Origin: Phoronis australis
Taxonomy: Eukaryota > Phoronida > Phoronidae
Reading direction: 5' to 3'
Assembly: GCA_002633005.1 (NCBI GenBank)
Contig: NMRA01000052.1
Coordinates: 223,968 to 283,967, forward strand
Length of the DNA: 60,000 bases
Shown: piece after piece, positions 41,701-53,200 of the stretch
Layout of the letters: each line of letters opens with the position of its first letter
Numbering within the stretch: position 1 is the stretch's first letter
The notes under the pieces: generated by a model
Told to the model about the DNA's origin: nothing
Databases searched by the model: none
The model's input: only the letters and a program-made list of their open reading frames with translations
Made by a program: the position numbers and the translations under genes

Positions 41701-44700
41701 TTAATAGCGCCAAAGCGAAAGATCAAGTCAATGTTATACTGTAGAAAAACGTCCTACGTTTTTGTCTTTAACCTACCCATTTTGGACCTCTTTTGGACTT
41801 TTTCCCATCCCAAAACTTCTGACAAAAAACACTAACTTTTGATTTTGGTCATAAATCGTAAGAAAATCGAATCCTGTTCCGTAATAAGATAAGAACTGAT
41901 TACCAGGGTTGAGATAAACTAACATGCCGTTAGTGCTTCAGACCAGACCCATTACGTTACTTCTCAAGACGGTAAGTTTCATTCGCCAAGGTAGTCAGTC
42001 CATCACGGGAGGTAGAGTCACTTTAGTCACGTTTAGAGATCAACTTTTGGCCCGGCGCAACTGACACGGAGCAAATTGACCCGTGTCAAGCGGCCGTTTA
42101 CACACACAACTCACTAACCGTGGCAAGACGGAAATTAAAAGCTGGAGAGACTGTATCGCACATGCGCAGGTTTACAAACGACGACAGTTACAGAGACAAA
42201 GAACCCGTACGTAGGTCATTGCACTAGCGCAGTAGAGATGATGCTTTCCGCCTTACTCCAATTTCGCGTTTAGGCTTATAATTGACACGGCGCAAGATGT
42301 TCCGGCGCAAATTACTCTACCTCACAAACGGCGGGTGGCAAAAATTTGCCACAGCGGTGTCAATTTGCGCCGTGTCAGTCCGTTTACACATTGGAACAAC
42401 TTGTTCCGTGTCAGCTGATCCGTGTCAACTTTGTAAGTGTAAACGGCACTTTTGTCGTAACCGATTTCAATTCATGGACAAAAATACGGACATGCGTTGA
42501 TTCAATGGTCATGTTGGAAAGTCATAAAACTACAGACCCCACTTCCACCTTGAGGTTTTCGGTTTGGACTCGTCTGTCAAAAATGTATATGTAGTTTTAC
42601 CTCGAACAAGTGAATCATCAATAATGTTTTCAATGTATTTTGAATACATTCGCTAAAATTTCTTCTGCTATTGTCGTAGTTGGTTAAAGTTGTTTAGCTC
42701 CACGCTTAGTGAACTTTAGCAGTAGATTTTTAAAGGCTTGTACATTTTTCTAACGTTTAGCAAAACGTTAAAAACGGTCCTACTAACATAAGTCACGACA
42801 GCTTTAAATCGCACTTAACACCAAATATATAAGCGTTCTTAGTGGAGTAGACACTAAGATAGACGAATAATTCCCATGCTTGTATAGCAAACGCTCAAGT
42901 CGTAACAGCAGATCGCCATCGAGGAAAGAAGTGTCGATACTTGTGTGCATCAAACCCCATTCCTGTTGCAACTACTACACTAATCAAGTCAAAATGCGTC
43001 AACCCGTCTGATGAGCAGATTTCTCATTAGTTTATTTCTGCTGAAAGTTTTGATGACTCTGTCATGTATCTTTTCCTTTTGAGATGCTGTGACTTGCAAA
43101 ACAATAAAACCAATAGGGAGTCTGTCGCGTTAAATGTTGTACAAGTCGTTATAGTATTCAAGTAGGATGACCCAAAATTCCCCGTCGTGACGGCTGCGCG
43201 CATCGAATTCATCGTCAGTGTAGTCTTCCCTCGTGACCGAGAATGAAGGGGAATTGTTACTAAGATGGCAAGGCCATTCTGTAATTAGAGTTTTGTCGCC
43301 CCAATAGTTACTTCCTGGCAGCAATTTTTGCCATTAACAGAATTAGACGTCATGACGGGGAAACGGTGGTTTGATTACTTTCGTCTTGCACTGTAGTTCG
43401 GCCAAACCGAAGGCCAAATAACAAAATTAATATAACCAACTTTTACCTGTTGAATGCGCTGAGAAGACACTGCTCTTGAAGACTGCACGTCCTTCACCAA
43501 GTTATGAAAGGAGACGGTTGATAAATTGCCATGGTCTCTGAAAAGGGTGATCATCAGCACAGGAAATAATACCGACATGCATACGCGCTCACAACTTACC
43601 GTTAAGTTACAGTGCTACAATATACAGTGTACGTTGACAGTGCAGCTGTTTGGACTTACTTCTCCTGTAGCGCACACGTCACCTGGGCACGGGGTATGAT
43701 CTCCGAACATGAACTCGAACTTCAAATGAGAATTGTCATTTCTGTTCTGCTTAAGTACGAACTCAAACTAATGCCGGATTCACGGCCTTCGATAAAACAG
43801 GCCTCAGAATGACTAGATGTCGCATAAATCTCTACTACGAGATTCGCAGGCACTATTTTTCGTCATCCCTTATTCAAGCAACAGTCTTTTTTGTGATGGG
43901 CATGATCAGTGTCCATCTTTTAAGAAATCGTATGCAATATACTTTTAATTACAACACAGCAAAAAATATTCCGTTTTCCATCAACCTTAGCCTCGGTTTT
44001 ATCTCTAAAAACAGAGTTTCGCAAACGTACCACTTTTGTTCTTCATCGCGGGACTTAGTCGAACGTAAATGATGATGAGAATACGTACACTTTGAGAAGG
44101 TTGTTTCTAGTGACTGCGGACGCTTTAGCCTCAGTAATGACTTCTAACAGTGACTCGGTGCGACTGCTCATTGCAGCAAAATACCGTTTGGTTTCAATGG
44201 GAAACTCATCTGAAAAATTCATCCAAAATGGCAGAGACGAGAGATAAAATGTCGATACACGCAGACATGCTGCCTTTCTCGCAAGAACTAGACTTCCCAA
44301 AATTCAATCTTATGGTGTGCCCTTGAATATGAACAATGACTTCAGGCAACTCATGTCGCTTTAGATTTACGTTTTCTGCTATATTGCAATCGAGACATTA
44401 TACTGGATTAACCACCCAACGCTGCAGTTTTACTGTCAGTTAGTTTGATATCATTAACGTACAAAAGACAACTTCGCTGTAATCGAGTGACCAATGTGGT
44501 GACGCGTGCGCATGCCAAAATTTGTAATAGTCAGTTGCTGGGATTCCGCATTTTGAGAACCAGTTTTCTCCACTGAATAGCAGGCATCAAACGGGATCTC
44601 AAACTCTGGGACCCCGGTACGTGACTATAGCCCTAAATGAATAAATTTTGTTCGTGGGAGAAACACTATTAATCGCTAGCAAGGACAGATGGAATATATT

Positions 44701-46392
44701 AGGGAGCGCAAATCTTTTGAGAGCGTAAATTATTTACTATTTAAAATAGTTTAGCGCGACTCTCCAAAATAGGATTTCGTACCTCCGAGTGCGGAAATGC
44801 TTGCCCAACGAGGGTACTTAGTTCTAAGCATCAATCCAAAAGCTCAAAGAACAAACATTAAAACGAACATAGTATCGTTCCAACATGACGAAGTGATGAT
44901 ACCTGCAAACGCCATTTCGTATCGCTGAACCTGTTTACGCCATTGAAGAAGCACGCGCTCCAGGTGCATCCACGTGTTAACTTCACAGCGAGTCGTCTCC
45001 GTTATTGATTTAATGCAGCTATGATGAGAGAGATTAAATCAGTAGTCATTTTATGATATCTTTTATTATTATTATCAGAGAGCTACTCTTTTTAATTGTA
45101 TTGAAATGTATCGGATTATTTCCCTGTTATAGCGTTTTAGTTTTCTATGAATAAACATAGGTCTACTCAGTTCTCTTCCTGACATCACTCCACCTGGTGG
45201 TGCGTTCTGTAACTGTACATGAAAGGTCTGCCCATGCTTGTCTGATGTATTGACTTAATCATTTTACCTAGAGATTTCTTTCATTTAGACAACAATGGCA
45301 ACCCCGTAAAATTTTCAGGGCCCAGTCTCTAATCTTTGTACTCGAAACGAACTCGAAACTATTTTTGGCAATTTCTCTGCTCCTTTTGTGCGAACTTAAG
45401 ATAATTGGTTATCAGACTGTGCTCGAATACATTATAGTTTATGCATAGGAGTTTCTAGTTCAAGTTTGCCCTTGAAGACCCTTATATTTGTGCTACAAAC
45501 TCGAGTAAAAACTCGAACGTATTGCTTTAATATTGGGTTTACAAACTGTGAACTTAGGGTAATAAATAATCTACGTAAGTTATTGTGTACTCGAGCATAG
45601 AATAATAGACACTTATCTTGAGTTCGCCAAAAAGTAGAGTACAAAATGCCAAACCTAATTTCGAGTTCCATTTCGAGTAAAAAGATTGGACACCGGGCCC
45701 AGGTTGGTTTAAGTAAAACTTTTAGTAAAAAACACTGCAAAATGGTTGTTAAACTGTAAATAGCTTTCGAGTTTAGCTTCTTAAAGCGGCTGTAAACCCA
45801 CAAAAATCTACTTTTCATTTTCACCACTTGAGGTTACAAAACCATTCTCGTTTTGTATTCGATTAAAATTACACATTACTGCTAAACTTTAAAAGAGCAG
45901 ACAGATCGCTATTTGTTCAGACTAGCATATGAAGTTTCCTTGTGACGCTAAAGCAATTCCACCGTCAGGGGAATCACATGCGATTTACTGCAGCGAAATT
46001 CAATTCAAGACAAAGACAACAACGCAATGACGTTGCTGTGGAAGAGAAAATAAGCCTGTGACGAGTCCTTTTTTGGTTTATACTTATAGTAGGTTTATCT
46101 GTCGTGGATATTAGGCATTACGTGCGCCCTTTCACTGTTTGACACAAAACATTTTCATTCGATTAACACGCAACTTATATTTCTATAATGTTGAACATAA
46201 GCTACAGACTATACCCTGAAACATTACACATTCATATGGCATGAACATTCAAACACTCACTGCTTAACATCTTCTAGTCTGTTCATTTTGTCGACCATGT
46301 CTTGTTGTAACGTTCCGACGTCCTGTGCACCCCCTATCACGTAACTAACGTCATTTATAGTGTCTCTCAAAATTTGTTTTTCCGAAATCGTG
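32758..46392 (-). CDS. Unidentified coiled-coil-rich protein, 7 exons, N-terminus not found
   Basis: Exons 46261-46392, 44903-45018, 44089-44209, 43447-43537, 41441-41599, 38732-38832 and 32758-33097 each have acceptor AG and donor GT, one open frame, and phases that agree at all six joins, giving 352 residues. The first four are helical and charged: EKQILRDTINDV, LERVLLQWRKQVQRYEMAFA, SRTESLLEVITEAKAS, FHNLVKDVQSSRAVSSQRIQ. Exon five is polar and probably disordered. Exon six is helical again (LLTATKDVLSTVSSSVNRI). The last exon is acidic with STPPRGSIVPRNS and ends CGLLDFFYC. I saw no membrane segment in this part. The first exon found starts in mid-codon, so at least one upstream exon is missing. 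I do not recognise the family. Exons five to seven could belong to a neighbouring transcript if the long introns mislead. Confidence 0.7.
33484..33552. repeat. Third copy of the ~75-bp GTGCACCAC repeat
   Basis: Matches the tandem pair at 388-545 (CCGCCCATG, CTATGGGC, GTGCACCAC, GGGGGGCTATAG). A 13-G run preceded by an N at 33461 lies just upstream. Confidence 0.7.
33553..34001 (+). mobile_element. LINE remnant, second family
   Basis: The frame starting near 33555 reads FKYLGVTLDEYLDFNEK, a thumb-region motif of CR1/L2-type reverse transcriptases. Later frames give GDRRELNA and KGWTGNVKRVSIGY. Stops interrupt it. The fragment ends exactly where the TA-flanked transposon at 34004 begins, and similar C-terminal sequence may resume at 35618. 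Confidence 0.65.
34004..35615. mobile_element. TA-flanked, Tc1/mariner-like non-autonomous element (1.6 kb)
   Basis: The left end CAGGGTGTCCCAGAAGT and right end (reverse-complemented) CAGGTTGTCCCAAAAGTTA are inverted repeats, each bordered by TA (34002-34003, 35616-35617). No transposase frame is visible. It contains the perfect inverted repeat 34234-34655 and an N at 34505. It appears to have inserted into the LINE fragment at 33553-34001. Confidence 0.75.
34234..34655. repeat. Perfect 150-bp inverted repeat with 122-bp spacer
   Basis: Arms 34234-34383 and 34506-34655 are reverse complements along their length, as shown by identical translated frames on opposite strands. The right arm starts one base after an N. 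Confidence 0.9.
35618..36507. other. Intron of the unidentified gene
   Basis: AT-rich. Apart from possible LINE tail sequence at its start, nothing is recognised. Confidence 0.35.
36508..36912. repeat. Dispersed ~400-bp repeat, copy 2
   Basis: Matches 24035-24586 without the internal MITE, from ACCCTCTGACACAGCGCC to CTTTCGTAGCACTG. It is directly followed by a tRNA-like segment. Confidence 0.78.
36908..36985 (+). repeat. tRNA-related sequence (SINE-like)
   Basis: ACTGAGATAGAGCGGACCAC resembles a tRNA A-box region and GGTCGTAGGTTGGATTTCGC a B-box arm (canonical GGTTCGAATCC), at tRNA-like spacing. Degenerate, so probably a SINE head or tRNA relic. Confidence 0.5.
36986..38731. other. Intron of the unidentified gene
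   Basis: No repeat or additional exon with matching phase was recognised. Open frames at 37455-37786 and 37921-38109 on the minus strand have no domain. Confidence 0.35.
39000..39560. repeat. Long imperfect (CAT)n/(ATC)n trinucleotide tract
   Basis: Over 500 bp dominated by CATCAC, CATCAT and CACCAC triplets with frequent interruptions. Histidine- and serine-rich frames on the plus strand are artefacts. It lies in an intron of the minus-strand unidentified gene. Confidence 0.95.
40133..41057. mobile_element. CTATTCACG-ended DNA transposon with a coding scrap
   Basis: The left terminus CTATTCACGCGGCGGCC (with AAAGCGAGGCTCACTGCGAT inside) matches the reverse-complemented right terminus CTATTCACGCCGACAGG (with AAACGAGGCTCGCTACGAT inside): inverted repeats of about 45 bp. 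Inside, near 40250-40370, a plus-strand frame reads NHRDAENYIREQVKAPKS and then LTKGFNFLQK, protein-like but truncated. It may be captured host or transposon coding sequence. An N lies at 40801. Confidence 0.75.
41241..41385. mobile_element. GGGTAGAGTTCA-ended MITE, intact 145-bp copy
   Basis: Ends GGGTAGAGTTCA and (reverse-complemented) GGGCAGAGTTTA. This uninterrupted relative shows what the nested copy at 23918-24620 looked like before insertions. Confidence 0.82.
42093..42447. mobile_element. GCCGTTTACAC-ended MITE rich in CGTGTCA motifs
   Basis: Inverted ends GCCGTTTACAC at 42093 and 42447. The interior and flanks repeat CCGTGTCA and GCGCCGTGTCAGT or their complements at least seven times (42063-42430), giving much self-complementarity. 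No coding capacity. Confidence 0.65.
43175..43397. repeat. Dispersed ~230-bp repeat, copy 1
   Basis: Shares CGTCGTGACGGCTG-like start, CGTCAGTGTAGTCTTCCCT, GAGAATGAAGGGGAATT and a TTTGATTACTTTCG stretch with 54642-54874, in the same orientation. Confidence 0.75.
45019..46260. other. Intron of the unidentified gene
   Basis: Between two phase-matched exons. A stretch at about 45330-45790 repeats CTCGAA and ACTCGAG-like motifs. The 131-codon minus-strand frame there is not called. Confidence 0.4.
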
Positions 46393-47758
46393 CTGCAAAT
46401 GTATTCTGGTAAAACTTCTTTTCAGACAATGCCTATTCATGACCACAATTCTCGACTCTTCGTTGTCTGATTCGCTGAGCTTTGAATTCGATTATTTCGT
46501 CAGGCTGTCAATGGAATGACGTTTGCAAAATACGTAACACGGATTGTTGTATGAAAGAATTTCTTATTCAAAACTAGACATAGTTGTTGGTTTTGCACAG
46601 ACCCAGCTGTCATAGTTTCAAAGAGGACGAGTTACACTATGAGACCCCAAGAGTATCCTTCAACGTCCTCATATAGGTTCTTTCGTCGGCAAAATTCTGA
46701 GCATAAAAAATCACATCCTCTGTTCATTTCGCGTAACTCAGGAATCTTCAGATGGTGAGACGAGCACTCTACTGCATAGCAAAGACATGGTAATGATTTT
46801 GGTGTTATTCGGTCCATGGAAAAATAAAAAGATTCTTCCTTATTAAGAAAAATAATGTTAGTACTATTAAAGATATTCCTGCGTTTATTCTCCAGTTTAG
46901 AGTTTCGTCAATCGAGAGATATCGCTAAAATCTAAACATTTCGTAAGTTACTCCCTTTTGCGTATTAGCAACTCAAGAAAAGTTAAGCTGAGCGAGGTGC
47001 AACTGTGGCGATCATTTAGCTGGTACAACACCAAAAATTTTGAAAAATATTCTGTAAATCTCATATTTAATTTGGGTTATTTTGAAAACATCTGATTACG
47101 TGTTGAAAGGGCGTCATTTAGGGAATATTTATTTATTCATTGTAATCAATTAGGGTGGCCTCTTCAGTGACAGCACTGCTTTCCAAGAGGGCCCTCAACA
47201 ACAAAATATAAAACGGTAATATAACACAATAAAGTAGTAAAACAATAATCAAAGACATGCAACAGAGAAACAGTTAAAACAGGTTGATATCACTGGTTTG
47301 CTTTCAAATTCCATAAATTATTATTTTTTAAATAAAAAGAAGGCTAAAGAGTGTCTTAAAAGTTTTGTGACGCGTGAATTTGTTTAAAGTGCTCATTAAA
47401 ATGCCCAATTTCACATCAAAAATACTAAAAAACAACCCCACCAGTCGATCAGCTGTCAAATTAGAACACCCTCAAACACTATCTGACGATATGTTAAATT
47501 AACTGATCTCACGTAACGATCATTTATTAGTCCAAACATACTACGTAAAATCGGGACAACCAATCACAGCCCAAGTCATCCTCCATCGTGTTTAGTGTGA
47601 AGACGACAGATTTTGCAGCTCGTTTCCCCGTCGTTTGTGGTATAGTAATGAAGTGTGAGGAGTTGCGTTTGTGGTGGTTGTGACAACTTAGTATTTGACC
47701 ACAATGTGGCTGTTTTCACTTTCCCATGGTACATCAGAGAAGTGCGGATATGGCCCAA
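46393..47758. other. Region upstream of the first exon found of the unidentified gene
   Basis: A missing 5' exon ending with two bases of a codon is expected here or further right. The minus-strand frame 46632-46817 (starts MDRITPKSLPCLCYAVECSS) is a candidate, but its possible donors give the wrong phase. Confidence 0.35.
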
Positions 47759-48013
47759 CATGCGCGCACCCAGGGGGGGGACTCGAACGAGCTCCCCCCC
47801 TCCCCCCCCCCATTTGGCGAAGTGGGCAAAAATGTCCGCCCCTGAGAAACAAAATGTCCGAGGAAATAAGACAAAAGTCCAGTAGTTAAGCGCAAACGCC
47901 CAATTCACAGTGGTGTTCCTTTTTTTTAGTCCGCCCGCTCTTTTGTTAGCAAAACGTCCATAACGTCAGGAATTCGAGCCCCCGCCCCATTTTGAAGGCT
48001 GGGTGCGCGCATG
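47759..48013. mobile_element. MITE, GC-ended family, copy B
   Basis: Perfect 15-bp terminal inverted repeat CATGCGCGCACCCAG at both ends. The interior is shared with 6535-6786 and 52726-52964, including GGCGAAGTGGGCAAAAA and TCAGGAATTCGAGCCCCC. Confidence 0.9.
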
Positions 48014-49028
48014 CACAAGTTTGTACAAGATCGCGTGTTGGTGTACATAGCACACTGGCGCTAAGTACGTTCATACGTCACACTCATGTCCGATGAGCTA
48101 TTGAAGTCGCTTTCCTTCTATTTTATCGTTTTGAATCCACCACTGAGGTATATTATGCCACAAAGGAAGGTTTCATGATGCTGACAATGTAGTCTCTTGT
48201 CAAAACGAAGTAAATGGTGTTTTTTAAAACCACATGCCACAAACCCGCATTCCATTATGAAAACAATTTCAACCAGCGCTTACCGTTATGATAATGTTTC
48301 TTCAAAGAAAATTCGTTTGCTCATAAGAGTTCGGGATGTGACGCATGCGCCCGTGCTTCACTTAAAGACCATCACTTGCGTATGCACATGTCTAAAATTT
48401 GCGAGTTTCTTTGTGTCTTTTGTGCAATTTTGTACTTTTCATAAAAACAGCAAAATTGATTACATGTGGACGTAGACTGAGATAAGTCAAGTAATATCTA
48501 GTGGGATATTCCTAGTTTTTTTATTCTAGTGTTCTGCATAGGGGCACATGTGCCCAACTCTGGATATATGCGGAGCTTCACAAATAAGTCCATGCCCCTA
48601 AATATGTACATGTACAAAAACCTAAATTTTTGTGGGCAAGTCTTCAACCTCTCCTACACATTCCCTCCAGTGAAACGGGCAGTGTGTGTTTGATGATAAT
48701 CATGCAAACCCACTCTACTGACACACCTAGTCATCAGTTGCTTCCAACCTTGTATTGAGTACCAAAATAAGAAGCACATAAGAATACATAAAAGACACCC
48801 AGTCGAACAAATGTGCCTGTACCTACAGGTGTAACTTAGGGACATGTGCCTATGTGAGCGACTCAAAACGAGTTTAAAAAGCATGGTTGGAGGTATTAGC
48901 CAATAGCCCAATACATATACAGAATTATACCCAAAATAGACATATTTCCTACTTGGGCTATTGATAAAGCTAACCAGAACTGAATTTTGGAAGGCCAGTG
49001 GCTTAAAAACAAACATCAATTAACAGTT
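48014..49028. other. Gene-free interval
   Basis: No domain-bearing frame. The 121-codon minus-strand frame at 48654-49019 is hydrophobic low-information sequence and lies next to the likely end of the ESD transcript. Confidence 0.35.
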
Positions 49029-49034
49029 TTTATT
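49029..49034 (-). terminator. Candidate polyadenylation signal AATAAA of ESD
   Basis: First minus-strand AATAAA found downstream of the ESD stop, about 1.2 kb away. The implied 3' UTR spans 49030-50233. A non-canonical signal closer to the stop cannot be excluded. Confidence 0.35.
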
Positions 49035-50233
49035 CAGAAAAGAACATTTATAAGTAGATCAACTAACCATCACTGATTGCAACATTTTCAGTAACAAAAT
49101 AACAATTAACAGTTTTTTAGATGGCTAGAATAGCACTATCATGATTCAATTTACAATCGGAATTATGATCATTAAAAACTGGAACATAATTCATTTCAAC
49201 TGTGATACAGACCGACAAGAATTTCACTCTCACTCCAGTGACCACTGTTGCTTTTCTACAGGCTTGAAATATTAATATCCGAAACCACATTTTTAGCTAC
49301 GGTTTAACAGAACGTAAGCCACACAGTTCTTTGAGGTCCTAAAAACATAGAAGAGGTATTTATACAACTGTCCAGCAAAGCAATGTTATGACTTGATTTT
49401 TTTGCTACACGGCAGTTAACATTCAGACTATTTCTCTGGTGAATGCTTCTGAGAAATAAAGAATCAAAAATGAAATTGTAACCAAAATCCGAACCGAAAG
49501 CAAAAGGTTGTGAACGGTTTGGGGTCCGATGTATCACTGAGAAAAAATAATCAAAATTGAAAACCAGTGCTGCACCAACAACAACACTGAAAGCAGGGAA
49601 TTCTGACTTATTTGTTGACAAATTCACATTTTCTCAAAGAGATGAACACTTTGGAAACATAAGTGAAACTATACGCTGATCTAAGAAACTCTCCCCTCTC
49701 AGATGCCCCAAATACGATGGGGTGTTTTCTAATCATCAAAAATTGACCAGAGTAAAAATGAGACCGGATACGCTTTCAGAGACCCAGAAGTCCAAGCTAG
49801 ATTAGAGAAAACAGGTTCGGGACCGCCCACTCAAAATGGAGAACAATTGTGGAAAATTAGAATTGTCACATTACCTTGAACCATGTGTTCAGAAAAACGC
49901 GGAATCATAACACAAGCCTAGCTGTTGATGAATGAACCTGTCCCAAGGTAATAATCACACTGGTTAGAATCCCAGGTTGCGCATGAGCAATTTCACCTTA
50001 TCTGAGTGGGCGTTTTTACAGCAAACATGATATAATAGTCCGTGGTGTAGAATATTAAAGCTATCAAAATTGTGTGTACTCGTATAACACACAGTCACAA
50101 TGAACCCCACTTCGGGATGACACACAACAGAGCAGGACTAGAAAGAATTTCAGCGTAATTCGGAATAAATTTTTTATGCAAATCGAACTTTCTTGTCACA
50201 CGCTTGTCACAGTTTTGCACTCTGTGATGGCAG

Positions 50234-53200
50234 TCATTGCTTCAGAAACTTGGCATGATGGGAAATGTGATCACCGATGAATGTGGCGATGAAATAGTAG
50301 CTGTGATCATAATCCTGGAAAACATGGTTGAAAACGAAAAGTAATACTAAAGTATAAACACTACACCTGTTGGTGGAAAAGGCAAACAAAATAAAAAATG
50401 GAAGCAAAACCACATAAATTCCAGTGTATGTTTCTTCCTAGATGGAACAAAAATGTGGGCGAGCAAAATATTGTTGAGTCTGAAAATTGTGTCAATTTTC
50501 CATCCTTAGAACAACATGTTGAGATTTTACGCAGAAATACAAACATCCAGACAAATCTCACTCATAAGCAGGCTGGCTGATTATATTGTCTTGGATGGTT
50601 GTGTAGATATTCACAACTAATTCAAAATAATTGTCCACTTGTGTGTCATTTTACAAGCAGGATCCTTACTTAAAGACTGGAATGGTTTAATTACAGAGAC
50701 ATGAAAATCTTTTATATTGACTGTACTATCTTGTATTCTGACCCATTGAGTGGAGCAAATTTCCCAGAACTTGAAATTGACAGGCTTTGCAAACTTTTGT
50801 TTGAGGTCTTCAAAAATGTTTGTGGTCTATCGTGTGTTAACGGGATGTTCTTATTTGACTTAAAGACACTGGCTAAAATTAACATGTCAGCCATACACCC
50901 ACAAAAAGCATATTCTGGAATGCAGTCAAGTCAATACAAAGGTCCAGTCTTATGACACAGTCTCCGAGCAGCCATTAGGGAGTGTGTTGATCCAAATGTC
51001 TCACTGGTATTTGTTTTTTTATTGTCTACTTTGTCAATTGCTATTTTATAGACTGCAAAACGAGACTGTGGTCCATGCTTACTGTTTTTAAAATTGACTT
51101 TGATTACATATTGACTTGACTTGACCACAAGCAGAGACATCAAATATTCGGCAAAAGCAACTATCAGGCAAATTGGGGTGTAACTTGGTGACAAAAACTA
51201 ATGAGTAATGATTTCCGTGTGACTCACAACAAAAGCGATAGTGTAAGAGAAATGTAGAGCAAAGCGTGCGTTAGAAAGCTTGCACAGTGCTCACTAACTC
51301 AGCTGTGTATAGTGAACCGACTATTTGATCGACTCAACATACCTCTTGCATACGCAAAACAACAGGCATCTTGCTTTCTGCGCAAGCCGATACAAAGTTG
51401 TCAGGAAGAAGTTCGCCTTTCGTCAAAAAGTTATCCGCCTTCCCCTGGAATTGGAAAAACAATAAAATGAGTATGTACACAATAATTTCACATCATTTGT
51501 GAATTAACCAACAACACAAGAACAGACGGACTTCATAACAAAAAGAAGTACTTCCTGTTTCTCCTTTTTTTTGCTTCAATCTTCAGGTAAAACGCGACAC
51601 TGTAACTTTCGATCAATTTTCCAAGTAGTTTAGATTTGTGCCTGGATTAAGTAGGTCACAAAACCTCATTTAAAGAACTTTAAACAACCGACTGTAGATG
51701 ACAGAATTGTGACATATCATTGATGGGCAACAAATGAGTGAAGTCACTGGATTCCATAATGAGTTTTGACGTTACCTGCGACTAGTAATTTTTAGGACAA
51801 TACAGTGCACAAAATCGAAATCCCAACCAGCAGAATATACCAACCTGATCAATCAATATCTGACTTGGCGGACCCTGGTACTTTCGCACTAAGTGGCAAG
51901 CGTCATACTCCTGAAAGACGATTTGTAGGAAATTCGATCATACAAAATGAGCACGTCTGCGCAAGGAACGTGACAGCTACGCCAACAGGTAAAACTTGCC
52001 GAGACCAACTCAGTAAAAGTGAGAGGTTGACTGGAAGCACGTAACAAACCAGCCAGCATGAATTTTGTCCCTCTTGTAATTTTTGGCCACAAAACCCACC
52101 CTAGTAGAGTGGGGTTGTCCATGGCATAGGCTTTATCATTGAACAGGCACCCTGTATACCAACACATTGTATTACAGTGCAGTCAAACCTCACCTTCCAC
52201 GAGTCCTTGTCTTCACCCAGGTAACCGGTGAACGCCTTCTGGCCCCAGGGACACTCCACGGGGTTACAAATGGGCGAAAAGGCCGATACTGACCTGTACT
52301 TGCCGGGATTCTTCAAGAACAGGGTCAGAGCGCCGTGACCACCCATACTGGAAAATAATGTAAAATAAACAAAGACTGGGTTTACGTGATTCAATTTTAT
52401 CACAAAAAAGGTTCCAGGTGATCAGTGCAACGGGCCCACCTAAGTGACCTGTGCAAGTCTGGTACAACGTCTACTGTGTTGCTCGCATCTAATTTTTTTT
52501 GGACACGATTATCTCCATCCTTGCATCGACATCAATACATATAAGCTCACTTGCTACGTTCTCATGATAGACATAGCTTTACATATCCCAGACAAACTGG
52601 TAGTAAGGAACAACAGAGCTATCATGAACTGCAGGCATGCATCTAATATCCACAGTCACTCATAAAATATTTGTGGCAAGACATCTTGACTTATGCAATG
52701 AAAACGGCGAGCAGCATTGCACATTCATGCACACAAACAGGCTCAAATGAGCCCCCCCCACATTGGCGAAGTGGGCAAAAAGGTCCGCCTAAGAGAGACA
52801 AAAAGTCCGAGAAAATGAGGCATAAGTCTATTAAACATGCGCTAACGCGCAATTCACAGTGGTGGTCCCGTTTTTATTAGTCCGCCCGCTTTTTTGTTAC
52901 CAATAGGTCCACAAAATCAGGAATTCGAGCCCCCCCAATATTGAAGGCTGGGTGCGCGCACATGACGTTTATACCTAACTCACTCCCACAATGTAACATC
53001 CTATCCAATCACTTTTCAGTGATGTTCATTTTGCCCGTGCAGCGACGAGACTCGCAAAATGGCACCAAATGCATTACACTAACACCAACTTGCAAAACAC
53101 TCCTACAATTGAATACACTTCAGTTTTCTACAAGTAGAACACTTACTAGTTGATGGTTGACTATACCTGTGCCCAGATAAAGACTGTCTGTCAGGATCAG

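Noticed and set aside
45432-45827. 131-codon minus-strand frame
   Set aside because: Lies wholly in an intron with repetitive CTCGAA motifs; flanking exons already join in phase without it.
46632-46817. Candidate first exon of the unidentified gene
   Set aside because: Starts with ATG and has plausible composition, but none of its GT donors leaves the two-base phase the next exon needs.
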